Assembly: GCF_003058085.1 (NCBI RefSeq)
Contig: NZ_QBUD01000001.1
Span: 558,001-622,000, forward strand
DNA from: Yoonia sediminilitoris
GTDB lineage: Bacteria > Pseudomonadota > Alphaproteobacteria > Rhodobacterales > Rhodobacteraceae
Reading direction: 5' to 3'
Length of the DNA stretch: 64,000 nucleotides
Under the pieces are notes generated by a model that saw only the letters and a program-made list of their open reading frames with translations, searched no databases and was not told the DNA's origin. Below are positions 8,994-17,002 of the stretch, in pieces. The translations under genes and the position numbers were made by a program. The number at the start of each line of letters is the position of its first letter. Positions within the stretch are counted from its first letter, which is position 1.

Positions 8994-10096
8994 CAGTTTG
9001 TTCCTACGATTGACGCGGCGATATCCTGACCGGGACGCAGCCTTTCATTGCCACGGACAACAACCTGATCACCAACCTGCAACCCGCTCAGCACTTCGTA
9101 GCGGTCGCCCAAAGCGACGCCCAACGTGACAGCGCGTGGCTGGGCTTTGTCTTCTGCCGCGACAAAGACGGTCCAGCCGCCAGCGGATTGCACAAGCGCG
9201 TCTTTTGGAACGGACAGGACATTGCGCGCAGTACTGATCGGGATGTTCACGGTCAGTGATTGGCCAACAGCGACAAGCGCGTCAGTCTGCGGAGCCGTTG
9301 TTGTAAACCGGACAGCACGTGTCCGGGTCGATGGGTCTTCAACTGGCAGCACCGCGCGGAGTTGCAGCGCCAGTTCTGTACCTGTTTCTGTCTTGGCAAT
9401 CACCTGCGCGCCCGGCTCCAGCGCCTCGACGTAGCGGGCGGGCACGTTGGCTTGCACCTCGAACGCATCATCGTCCAACATGCGGACGACCGATGTGCCG
9501 GCTTGAATGAACGCTCCCGGAATTGTCGTGACCTCCAATATCACGCCCGAGAACGGGGCGACGATCTGGGTTCGCTCCAATTGGTACTGGGTTTCAGCCA
9601 GCCGCGCCTCGGCGGATTTCTCTCTCGCGCGCGCTTCTTCCAATTGAGATCGGGCCTCAAGCAGGTCCGCCTGCACATCATCAAACCGGCCCTGACTGAA
9701 GGTTGCGGTGTTGCGGAGGGCTTCAATCCGGTCAAATGAGATCTGGGTCCGGTCAAGTCGGGCGCGCGCTGTTGCGGTCGCTGCTTGCGCCTCGGCGATC
9801 TGGGCACGCGATTGGTTAACCCTGATTGTGAGCAGCTCCGGGTTCAGTTCCACGAGCAAATCCCCCTGAGCGACACGGTCCCCCACAAGTACATTCACGC
9901 TATCCACATTGCCTGCGATGCGACCCGCAACCGCACCGTCGCGGGCGGTTGTGACGGTTGCAAACACCGGAACAGTTTCGGAAAGCATCTGTTGCTCGAC
10001 CGTCTGGACGCCAACAGCGGCGGCTCTCCCCTGGGCCAGACTGCTGTATGGGGATATCGCCACCAGGACGACCAAAACATATCTTAGGATCTGCAT
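8993..10096 (-). CDS. RND efflux periplasmic adaptor (membrane fusion protein)
   Basis: 367-residue HlyD/AcrA-type adaptor. It begins with a signal peptide (MQILRYVLVVLVAI) and has a lipoyl/barrel half GRIAGNVDSVNVLVGDRVAQGDLL, a long alpha-hairpin rich in Ala, Gln, Glu and Arg (about residues 95-165), the returning half VAPFSGVILEVTTIPGAFIQAG and a C-terminal membrane-proximal domain. It carries substrates across the periplasm with the downstream RND permease, with which it is translationally coupled. The N-terminus lacks a lipobox cysteine. Confidence 0.92.
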   Translation of the reverse strand: MQILRYVLVVLVAISPYSSLAQGRAAAVGVQTVEQQMLSETVPVFATVTTARDGAVAGRIAGNVDSVNVLVGDRVAQGDLLVELNPELLTIRVNQSRAQIAEAQAATATARARLDRTQISFDRIEALRNTATFSQGRFDDVQADLLEARSQLEEARAREKSAEARLAETQYQLERTQIVAPFSGVILEVTTIPGAFIQAGTSVVRMLDDDAFEVQANVPARYVEALEPGAQVIAKTETGTELALQLRAVLPVEDPSTRTRAVRFTTTAPQTDALVAVGQSLTVNIPISTARNVLSVPKDALVQSAGGWTVFVAAEDKAQPRAVTLGVALGDRYEVLSGLQVGDQVVVRGNERLRPGQDIAASIVGTN

Positions 10097-10162
10097 CGGG
10101 AAGCTCCATTGTTAAAGGTGGACTTAGGTCGTCACAGGCAGAGGCAAGGTTTGGGGTGAAAT

Positions 10163-10370
10163 GATCTGCTGCTGTTGCCGTTTATGGTGCCGATCCTCCC
10201 GCTGATTGAGACCTACGGTTTTGATCTGCTCTGGTTTGGTGTCGTTGTTATCAGACCGCTCGAGATCGGGCTGATCACGCCGCCTGTCGGGCTGAATGTC
10301 TTTGTGATTGCCAATGCCGTCGGCAAACAGGTGCCAGTCGGGATGATCTTTGCATGGATCATCGACAACG
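10163..10370 (+). pseudogene. Remnant of a TRAP large permease (DctM C-terminus)
   Basis: Reading from 10163, the translation contains PFMVPILPLIETYGFD and then EIGLITPPVGLNVFVIANAVGK, which is the C-terminal signature of DctM proteins (compare EVGLITPPVGLNLFII in the intact dctM genes here). A stop codon at 10157-10159 ends the upstream frame, so the N-terminal ~350 residues are missing. After about 10355 the frame remains open to 10498 but no longer looks like a permease. It is a decayed fragment between the RND adaptor and the beta-oxidation operon, and suggests that a TRAP system once stood beside this operon. Confidence 0.82.
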
Positions 10371-10409
10371 AACAGGGGTTCGGGACAGTAGAAATTCCGC
10401 ATGTTGGAA

Positions 10410-10428
10410 TTCAATTTAGTATATTGAA
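10410..10428. promoter_or_regulatory. Candidate operator of the beta-oxidation operon
   Basis: TTCAAT, 7 bases, ATTGAA: an inverted repeat 51 bases upstream of the first gene of the operon, in an A/T-rich stretch that probably holds the promoter. The form suits a TetR or MarR dimer. No regulator gene is adjacent, so the protein that binds it cannot be named. Confidence 0.35.
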
Positions 10429-10478
10429 AACGTACGGCCTTTTCGTCATGCTTCGCGCAACTCGAAAGGCTGATTTTG

Positions 10479-12569
10479 ATGGCGTCTGTCACTTATGAAA
10501 TCGTGCAGAATGTCGCCACTATCACAGTGGACAATGCGCCGGTAAACGCCTTGTCTCACGCAGTGCGCCAAGGGCTGTCCGATGCCTTTGCGCGGTTTGA
10601 AAATGACCCGGACGCGCGCGTTGCGGTGGTTGTTGGGGCGGGGCGGCTGTTTTTGGGCGGTGCCGATATCTCTGAGTTTGGCAAACCCTCACAACCCCCG
10701 ATTTTGCCTGATGTCATCAACCAGATCGAAGCTTGCAGCAAACCAGTTGTGGCAGGCATCCATGGGGCCGCTCTGGGCGGCGGGCTGGAGGTCGCGCTGG
10801 GCGCGCACTACCGCATTGCACGGGCGGGCACCAAGCTGGGATTGCCAGAGGTCAAGCTGGGCCTGTTGCCGGGTGCAGGCGGCACCCAGCGTTTGCCGCG
10901 GCTGGTCGGGCTGGACCCTGCGATTGACATGATTACCAGTGGGGCACCGGTCTTGGCGGACAGGGCCCGCGACATCGGGCTGATTGACAGGGTTGATACC
11001 GGCAACGACATATGCGCCGCGGCACAGGCTTATGCGCAAGAGTTGTTGCAGACAGGCGCACCTGTCCGCCCTGTCAGTGGCTTGGGGGTCCAACAAGCGG
11101 ACGAATTGTTGGCGGACCGTCGCGCGAAGCTGGCCAAAACAGCAAGGGGTGAGGTGGCAGCACTTGTGGCGCTGGATGCCGTGGATGCCGCGACAAAATT
11201 GCCCTTTGCCGAAGGGCTGGCCGAAGAACGCCGCCTCTTCCTGTACCTGATCGACACGCCGCAGCGCGCGGGCATGATCCATGCGTTCTTTGCCGAACGC
11301 GCCGTGGCAAAGCTGCCCGAAATCAAAGGTGTTGCGCCGCGCGGCTTTGCCCGTATCGGTGTGATCGGCGGGGGCACCATGGGCGCAGGGATTGCGACAT
11401 CGGCGGTGCTGAACAACATGCGCGTCACACTGGTCGAGCGGGATAAGGACGCCGCAGACAGGGCGCATGCCACGATCACCCGCAACCTTGGGTCTGCCAT
11501 GAAGCGGGGAAAGTTGGATCAGGCTGGATATGACCGGATCCTGAACGACAATTTGCGCACCGTTGTCGGCTATGGGGCCCTGTCCGATGCCGATCTGGTG
11601 ATCGAAGCCGTTTTTGAAGATATGGCCGTCAAGAAAGAGGTCTTTGCGGAATTGGACCGGGTGCTGCCGCAGGGGGCGATCCTTGCAACAAACACGTCAT
11701 ACCTTGACGTGAACGAAATTGCGGGGGCCACATCGCGGCCCGCTGATGTGATCGGGCTACATTTCTTTTCGCCCGCCCATATCATGAAACTGCTTGAGGT
11801 CGTCGTCGCCGACAAGACTGCGCCTGACGTGACAGCGACTGCCTTCGCGCTGGCCAAAACCCTTGGAAAAGCGGCAGTGCGGGCCGGGGTTTGCGACGGT
11901 TTCATCGGCAATCGCATTCTTTCGCACTATCGGGCGGCGGCGGACCATATGGTTTTGGACGGCGCCAGCCCCTACCAGATTGACAAGGCCCTGACTGATT
12001 TCGGGTTTGCCATGGGCCCCTATCAGGTGTCCGACCTTGCAGGGCTGGATATCGGCTATGCCACGCGGCAACGCAAGTTGGCGACGGCGCATCCGCGCGA
12101 CCGCGCACCGACATTCGCTGATGCGCTGTTTCACGCGGGCCGTCTTGGGCAGAAAACCGGGCGGGGCTATTACATCTATGACTCAGACAGCCCCAAGGGC
12201 CGTTCCGATCCAGAATTAGAGGCCATCGTAACCCAAGCCCGCAGCGATGCAGGGATCACTCCGCGTAGATTCAGCGATGATGAGATCGTGCACCGCTATA
12301 TGGCCGCGATGGTCAACGAAGGGGCACGTGTCGTGACCGAAGGGATCGCCCAACGCCCCAGCGATGTGGATGTGGTGTTTCTTTATGGCTACGGTTTCCC
12401 GCGCTGGCGGGGCGGCCCGATGAAATATGCCGATATGCAGGGGCTTGATGTGATCCTGGCCGATATCCAAGGCTTTGCCAAAGACGACAACCATTTCTGG
12501 ACCCCTGCACCGCTCCTGACGCAGCTGGTCGCTGAGGGCCGCAATTTCGACAGTCTGAACAAGGCCTGA
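10479..12569 (+). CDS. Fused enoyl-CoA hydratase / 3-hydroxyacyl-CoA dehydrogenase (PimF/FadJ-like)
   Basis: Bifunctional beta-oxidation enzyme of 696 residues. The N-terminal crotonase domain (about 1-190) contains GAGRLFLGGADI and HGAALGGGLEVALG, the oxyanion-hole segments, and GLPEVKLGLLPGAGGTQRLP. A Rossmann 3-hydroxyacyl-CoA dehydrogenase domain starts at IGVIGGGTMGAGIA (about residue 292), and two C-terminal helical domains follow (GFIGNRILSHY; FLYGYGFPRWRGGPM). It hydrates enoyl-CoA and oxidises the 3-hydroxyacyl-CoA with NAD. ATG 10479 is preferred over a TTG one codon earlier. It is the first gene of an eight-to-nine gene operon. Position next to thiolase, paired dehydrogenases and gcdH matches the pim operon for dicarboxylates. 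Confidence 0.92.
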   Translation: MASVTYEIVQNVATITVDNAPVNALSHAVRQGLSDAFARFENDPDARVAVVVGAGRLFLGGADISEFGKPSQPPILPDVINQIEACSKPVVAGIHGAALGGGLEVALGAHYRIARAGTKLGLPEVKLGLLPGAGGTQRLPRLVGLDPAIDMITSGAPVLADRARDIGLIDRVDTGNDICAAAQAYAQELLQTGAPVRPVSGLGVQQADELLADRRAKLAKTARGEVAALVALDAVDAATKLPFAEGLAEERRLFLYLIDTPQRAGMIHAFFAERAVAKLPEIKGVAPRGFARIGVIGGGTMGAGIATSAVLNNMRVTLVERDKDAADRAHATITRNLGSAMKRGKLDQAGYDRILNDNLRTVVGYGALSDADLVIEAVFEDMAVKKEVFAELDRVLPQGAILATNTSYLDVNEIAGATSRPADVIGLHFFSPAHIMKLLEVVVADKTAPDVTATAFALAKTLGKAAVRAGVCDGFIGNRILSHYRAAADHMVLDGASPYQIDKALTDFGFAMGPYQVSDLAGLDIGYATRQRKLATAHPRDRAPTFADALFHAGRLGQKTGRGYYIYDSDSPKGRSDPELEAIVTQARSDAGITPRRFSDDEIVHRYMAAMVNEGARVVTEGIAQRPSDVDVVFLYGYGFPRWRGGPMKYADMQGLDVILADIQGFAKDDNHFWTPAPLLTQLVAEGRNFDSLNKA

Positions 12570-12580
12570 AGGGAAAACCC

Positions 12581-13756
12581 ATGTCCGACGCTGTTATCGT
12601 ATCAATCGCACGCACGCCGGTCAGCAAAGCCGGGCGCGGTGCGCTGAATATCACCCACGGGGCTGTGATGGGCGCGCATGTGGCCGCAGCAGCCGTCGAA
12701 CGCGCGGGCATTGATCCTAGCTTGATCGAAGAAAGCATCTGGGGCTGCGGCTATCCCGAATATGTCACCGGGGGAAATATTGCCCGCCAGATCGTCATTC
12801 GGGCCGGTCTGCCGATCAGCGTGGCAGGATCAACTGTCAGCCGATTTTGCGCAAGCGGATTGCAGGCGGTCGCTATGGGCGCGCATATGATCAATCAAGA
12901 AGGGGCCAAGGCCGTGCTTGTCGGCGGCATCGAGAGCATTTCGATGGTGCAGCCGCCCGCACGGTCCGCCCGCGAGGCGTGGATTTTGGAGAATAAACCC
13001 GAACTCTACATGCCGATGATCGAAACCGCTGACATCGTCGCCGCACGTTACAACATCAGCCGCGACGCCCAAGACGCGCTGGGCCTGCAAAGCCAACAGC
13101 GGATGGCCGCAGCACAAGAGGCGGGGCATTTTGACCGCGAGATTGCGCCGATGAACGTCAAGATGGCCGTCAAGGATCGCGAAACAGGAGAGATCAGCGA
13201 AGTTGAACATCACTTTGCCAAGGACGAATGCAACCGCCCCTCAACCACCTTGGGGGGTCTGCAAAAACTGGCCCCCGTGCGCGGCCCCGATCAATATATC
13301 ACTGCTGGCAATGCATCGCAGCTTAGCGATGGCGCGGCGGCGTTGGTGATGATGGACGCGAAAGAAGCCGAACGGCTTGGGCTTGCACCGTTGGGCGCGT
13401 TCCGTCGCTTTGCCGTTGCCGGGTGCGAACCGGATGAGATGGGCATTGGTCCCGTCTTTGCGGTGCCCCGTTTGCTGGAACGCGCGGGGCTTGCGGTGGA
13501 CGATATCGACCTGTGGGAAGTAAACGAAGCTTTTGCAAGTCAGGCGATCTATTGCCGTGACAGGCTGGGGATTGATGATGCGATCTGCAACGTCAATGGT
13601 GGCTCTATCGCGATGGGCCATCCCTTTGGGATGACGGGCGCACGGATGAGCGGGCATTTGATGGCCGAGGGTCAGCGACGCGGCGCCAAACTGGGCGTGG
13701 CGACGATGTGTATCGCGGGTGGCCAAGGGGCCGCCGGATTGTTTGAAATCTATTAA
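12581..13756 (+). CDS. Thiolase (acetyl-CoA C-acyltransferase, PimB-like)
   Basis: 391-residue thiolase that cleaves 3-oxoacyl-CoA to acetyl-CoA and a shortened acyl-CoA. The nucleophilic cysteine lies in SRFCASGLQAV (Cys90), the catalytic histidine in GGSIAMGHPFGMTGAR (His347) and the second cysteine in MCIAGGQGAAG (Cys377). Length and motifs are complete. It starts 11 bases after the hydratase/dehydrogenase gene with an AAGGGAAA-like ribosome site. In the pim operon model it would act on 3-oxopimeloyl-CoA to give glutaryl-CoA. Confidence 0.93.
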   Translation: MSDAVIVSIARTPVSKAGRGALNITHGAVMGAHVAAAAVERAGIDPSLIEESIWGCGYPEYVTGGNIARQIVIRAGLPISVAGSTVSRFCASGLQAVAMGAHMINQEGAKAVLVGGIESISMVQPPARSAREAWILENKPELYMPMIETADIVAARYNISRDAQDALGLQSQQRMAAAQEAGHFDREIAPMNVKMAVKDRETGEISEVEHHFAKDECNRPSTTLGGLQKLAPVRGPDQYITAGNASQLSDGAAALVMMDAKEAERLGLAPLGAFRRFAVAGCEPDEMGIGPVFAVPRLLERAGLAVDDIDLWEVNEAFASQAIYCRDRLGIDDAICNVNGGSIAMGHPFGMTGARMSGHLMAEGQRRGAKLGVATMCIAGGQGAAGLFEIY

Positions 13757-13768
13757 GAGGAACGTGAC

Positions 13769-14965
13769 ATGGATCTGAATTATACGCCGGAACAGCGGGC
13801 CTTTCGCGACGAAGTGAACGGTTTCCTCAAGGCGGAACTGCCTACACGTCTTTCTGACAAGGTGCGGCAGGGCAAATCCCTGACCAAGCAGGATCACGAA
13901 GAATGGCACGCGATCGTGAATCAGCGCGGTTGGCTTGCATCGAACTGGCCTGTGGAATTTGGCGGCACCGGCTGGGACGCGGTACAGCGCCACATATTCG
14001 AGGACGAGCTGACACGCGCGTATGCCCCCCGGATCGTGCCGTTCGGTCTGGCCATGCTAGGGCCGGTTTTGCAGAAGTTCGGGTCGAGGGAACAGCAGGA
14101 CTATTATCTGCCACGTATTCTGAACGGTGATGACTGGTGGTGTCAGGGCTATTCCGAACCGGGCGCGGGGTCTGACCTTGCGTCTTTGCGCACCTCTGCG
14201 GTGCGCGATGGCGATCACTACATCGTCAACGGACAAAAGACATGGACGACGCTGGGCCAGCATGCGAACATGATGTTCTGCCTTGTGCGCACCTCCAAAG
14301 AAGGCAAGCCGCAAGAGGGGATTTCCTTTTTGCTGATCGACATGACCACACCGGGAATCGAGGTGCGCCCGATTGTTCTGATCGACGGCGGCGCGGAAGT
14401 GAACGAAGTGTTCTTTGACAATGTCAAAGTGCCCTTGGCCAACCGTGTTGGCGAAGAAAACAAGGGCTGGACCTATGCCAAGTATCTGCTCACCCACGAG
14501 CGGACCAATATCGCTGGCGTCGGCTTTGCCAACGCAGGGCTTGCGAACCTCAAGCGGATTGCGCAGGCCGAACAATCCGGTGGTCGTCCGCTGATCGAAA
14601 ACCCGCATTTCGCCGCGCGTATTGCACGTGTCGAAATTGATCTGATGGCCATGTCCACCACCAACTTGCGTGTGATCTCGCAAGCGGCAGCCGGGCAGGC
14701 GCCGGGGCCGGAAAGCTCCATGCTCAAGATCAAGGGAACAGTGATCCGCCAGGAAATAAACGCCATGGCGCGCACGGCTGTTGGCCCCTACGCGATGCCT
14801 TTCGCCAGCGAGGGGCTGGAAGAAGGCAGCAATCTGGAACCAGTGGGGCCCGATTACGCGGCTCCGGTAACAGGCCAATATCTGAATAACCGCAAGCTGT
14901 CGATTTACGGCGGATCGAACGAGATTCAGCGCGCAATCATCAGCAAAGCCATTCTGGAACTCTGA
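13769..14965 (+). CDS. Acyl-CoA dehydrogenase, large-subunit type (PimC-like)
   Basis: FAD-dependent acyl-CoA dehydrogenase of 398 residues. It shows the alpha N-terminal domain (MDLNYTPEQRAFRDEV), the WCQGYSEPGAGSDLASL FAD/substrate segment, and the C-terminal SIYGGSNEIQRAIISKAIL motif common to the family. It is followed immediately by a second, shorter dehydrogenase. Such pairs in dicarboxylate operons encode the two subunits of pimeloyl-CoA dehydrogenase (PimC and PimD in Rhodopseudomonas). In this pair type one subunit often lacks the classic catalytic glutamate; alignment would be needed to say which. Confidence 0.88.
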   Translation: MDLNYTPEQRAFRDEVNGFLKAELPTRLSDKVRQGKSLTKQDHEEWHAIVNQRGWLASNWPVEFGGTGWDAVQRHIFEDELTRAYAPRIVPFGLAMLGPVLQKFGSREQQDYYLPRILNGDDWWCQGYSEPGAGSDLASLRTSAVRDGDHYIVNGQKTWTTLGQHANMMFCLVRTSKEGKPQEGISFLLIDMTTPGIEVRPIVLIDGGAEVNEVFFDNVKVPLANRVGEENKGWTYAKYLLTHERTNIAGVGFANAGLANLKRIAQAEQSGGRPLIENPHFAARIARVEIDLMAMSTTNLRVISQAAAGQAPGPESSMLKIKGTVIRQEINAMARTAVGPYAMPFASEGLEEGSNLEPVGPDYAAPVTGQYLNNRKLSIYGGSNEIQRAIISKAILEL

Positions 14966-14974
14966 GGCCTGACC

Positions 14975-16108
14975 ATGAATTTTGACCTGACCGACGAACG
15001 CCAGATGCTGCAAGACGGGCTGCGGCGGCTTTTGCGCGATAGCTATACCGCCGACGCGCAAAAGATAATTGCAGAGTCCGACACGGGCTATTCACCCAAG
15101 ATATGGGACAGCTTGGCCGAGATGGGGCTGATCGGTGCGCTTTTCACCGAAAAGCAAGGCGGTTTTGCAGGTGCGGGCTTTGACCTCGCCTTGGTACATG
15201 AGGAAATGGGCCGCGTCGGGGCGGTTGACCCATTGATTGACACCGCCGTTCTGGGCGGGGGGCTGATTGCGGCCTGCGGCAATGATGCGCAGAAAGCGTT
15301 GGTCGAAGAAGTGATCGCAGGAACCGCACATTTGGCCCTTGCGCATGGTGAACCGACCAGCCGTTTTGATCTGTCGCATGTGCAGACCTCCGCCACGCGC
15401 AACAATGACGGCTACGTTCTGGACGGGCGCAAAGCGGTTGTTGTGAATGCGCCCAATGCCGATCATCTGATTGTCAGTGCCCGGACCGCGGGCGATGTGG
15501 CGGACAGGGACGGGATCAGTCTGTTCCTTGTGCCGACTGCCACCAAAGGGATTACTTTGCGCAGCTATCCGGTGGTTGGTGGCGGACTGGCTGCCGAGGT
15601 CACGCTTGATCAGGGTCAGGTGGATACAGGCGCACTGCTGGGCCCTGAAGGCGCGGCCTTTGATGCGCTTGCCACGGCGCACGCGCGGGCCACGCTGGCG
15701 ATTTGTGCGGAAGCGCTGGGCCTGATGGAAGCGATCAGGGACCTGACGATTGATTACCTCAAGACGCGCAAGCAATTCGGCGTGCCGATTGGCAAGTTTC
15801 AAGTCCTGCAGCACCGCATGGCCGATGTCGCGCTCGAGATTGAGCAGGCGCGCTCGGCGGTCATTAACCTTGCTGGCCATGTTGATGCCGTACCGCAGGT
15901 GCGCGACGTTCATGTGAGCGCGACAAAGAACCTGATCGGTACGGTTGCAAGGCAGGTTGTCGAGGAAAGCATCCAGATGCATGGCGGCATCGGGCTGACG
16001 GCTGAGTACGAATTGGGTCATTTCGTCAAGCGCCTGACAATGGTCGATCACCGCTTTGGCGACACCATGTATCATCTTGAGCGTTTCATCGCGCTGGCGG
16101 TGGCCTGA
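14975..16108 (+). CDS. Acyl-CoA dehydrogenase, small-subunit type (PimD-like)
   Basis: 377-residue acyl-CoA dehydrogenase that begins MNFDLTDERQMLQDGLRRLLRD and carries TRKQFGVPIGKFQVLQHRMADV and the C-terminal IQMHGGIGLTAEYELGHFVKRL region. The central FAD/substrate stretch (AHGEPTSRFDLS) is weaker than in the partner gene, which is typical of the second member of a heteromeric acyl-CoA dehydrogenase. It starts 9 bases after the PimC-like gene and 2 bases separate it from the thioesterase gene. Confidence 0.88.
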   Translation: MNFDLTDERQMLQDGLRRLLRDSYTADAQKIIAESDTGYSPKIWDSLAEMGLIGALFTEKQGGFAGAGFDLALVHEEMGRVGAVDPLIDTAVLGGGLIAACGNDAQKALVEEVIAGTAHLALAHGEPTSRFDLSHVQTSATRNNDGYVLDGRKAVVVNAPNADHLIVSARTAGDVADRDGISLFLVPTATKGITLRSYPVVGGGLAAEVTLDQGQVDTGALLGPEGAAFDALATAHARATLAICAEALGLMEAIRDLTIDYLKTRKQFGVPIGKFQVLQHRMADVALEIEQARSAVINLAGHVDAVPQVRDVHVSATKNLIGTVARQVVEESIQMHGGIGLTAEYELGHFVKRLTMVDHRFGDTMYHLERFIALAVA

Positions 16109-16110
16109 CA

Positions 16111-16533
16111 ATGACACAAGACGGGATCATCCGGGGCGAGACAGGCGCGCAGCGCCTGATCGGCTACGAACTGGACGTCGGGCAGGCTGACAAGCGCGCC
16201 CGCTGTCATCTGACGCTGACCGATGCGCACATGAACCGCCATGGGGTCATGCATGGCGGCATCGCGGTTGCGGTGCTTGACAACGCACTCGGTGCCACCG
16301 CCAGCCTGACGGTTGACCCGACCGGGCGTGCACCGTTTCTCACCATCTCTCTGACCACGCAATTCATCGCGCCCGCACCGGCAGGCACGGAACTGACGGC
16401 AACGGGCCGGATTACGGGCGGCGGAAAATCAACCCTTTTCGCCGAGGCCGACCTCAGGGCTGCCGATGGCACGCTGATTGCAACGGCCGTAGGCGTGTTC
16501 AAGCGGGTTCCGCCGGAACGGCTGGGCAACTGA
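16111..16533 (+). CDS. PaaI-type hotdog-fold thioesterase
   Basis: 140-residue single hotdog domain. HMNRHGVMHGGIAVAVLDNALG is the PaaI-family helix with the HGG turn and the Asp/Glu position used in catalysis. It probably hydrolyses aberrant or stalled acyl-CoA intermediates and frees CoA when the pathway backs up. It overlaps the next small gene by one base (TGATG), which keeps the operon translationally coupled. Confidence 0.86.
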   Translation: MTQDGIIRGETGAQRLIGYELDVGQADKRARCHLTLTDAHMNRHGVMHGGIAVAVLDNALGATASLTVDPTGRAPFLTISLTTQFIAPAPAGTELTATGRITGGGKSTLFAEADLRAADGTLIATAVGVFKRVPPERLGN

Positions 16534-16856
16534 TGCCCGCGCTGGCCTGTCTCGAGGACAAGGACGACCGTCTGGTCGTGGTCAATGCGAATACAGCGCA
16601 GCGCAACGCATTGATGCCGGAGTATTACGGGGGTCTGCAAGGTGCGCTTGCGCTAGCTGGTCGAGAGGCCCGGACTACATCGGTGATCTTGTGCGGGAAG
16701 GGCGGCTTTGCGCAGGGCAGGTCCTTGGCGCATCAGATGGACGTGGAACGTGATGCAATGGCTGCGGCACTTGCCAGTCCCGAAGCTGCCGAGGGAATAG
16801 ATGCGTTTCTGTCCAAGCGCGCACCTGATTTTGGCAAACCAAGGACCAGATCATGA
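16533..16856 (+). pseudogene. Enoyl-CoA hydratase with an in-frame internal deletion
   Basis: 107 residues instead of about 255. The first half matches the crotonase N-terminus: RLVVVNANTAQRNALMPEYY and then SVILCGKGG. The second half matches the C-terminus of the same family: QMDVERDAMAAALASPEAAEGIDAFLSKRAPDF. About 150 central residues, including the oxyanion-hole and catalytic segments, are missing between residues 58 and 62 (around 16707-16720), and the frame is kept. Start and stop still overlap their neighbours by ATGA-type junctions. It cannot be an active hydratase. It may be a pseudogene or a small coupled ORF kept for translation of the genes downstream. Confidence 0.8.
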
Positions 16857-17002
16857 ACGCCCAAGAGGTTTATCCGGTCTTTGACGCAGGCCTCACGCGG
16901 GCCTTCGGCTGCCGCTTGCCGATTGTCGTGCAATTGGAGCAAGAGGCCCGCGTCGCGCTTGCGCGGCTCTGGCCCGCACGGGCAATGGGGAATTCATCGT
17001 GA
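16853..17002 (+). CDS. 49-residue ORF of unknown function, possible remnant
   Basis: Reads MNAQEVYPVFDAGLTRAFG ... [13 protein letters not shown] and stops at 17000-17002. Its ATG overlaps the stop of the truncated hydratase (ATGA) and its TGA overlaps the GTG start of the CoA ligase (GTGA), so it sits exactly in the place of an operon gene. I do not recognise the sequence. It could be a genuine small protein, or a second gene that lost its middle, as the hydratase did. Confidence 0.45.
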   Translation: MNAQEVYPVFDAGLTRAFGCRLPIVVQLEQEARVALARLWPARAMGNSS

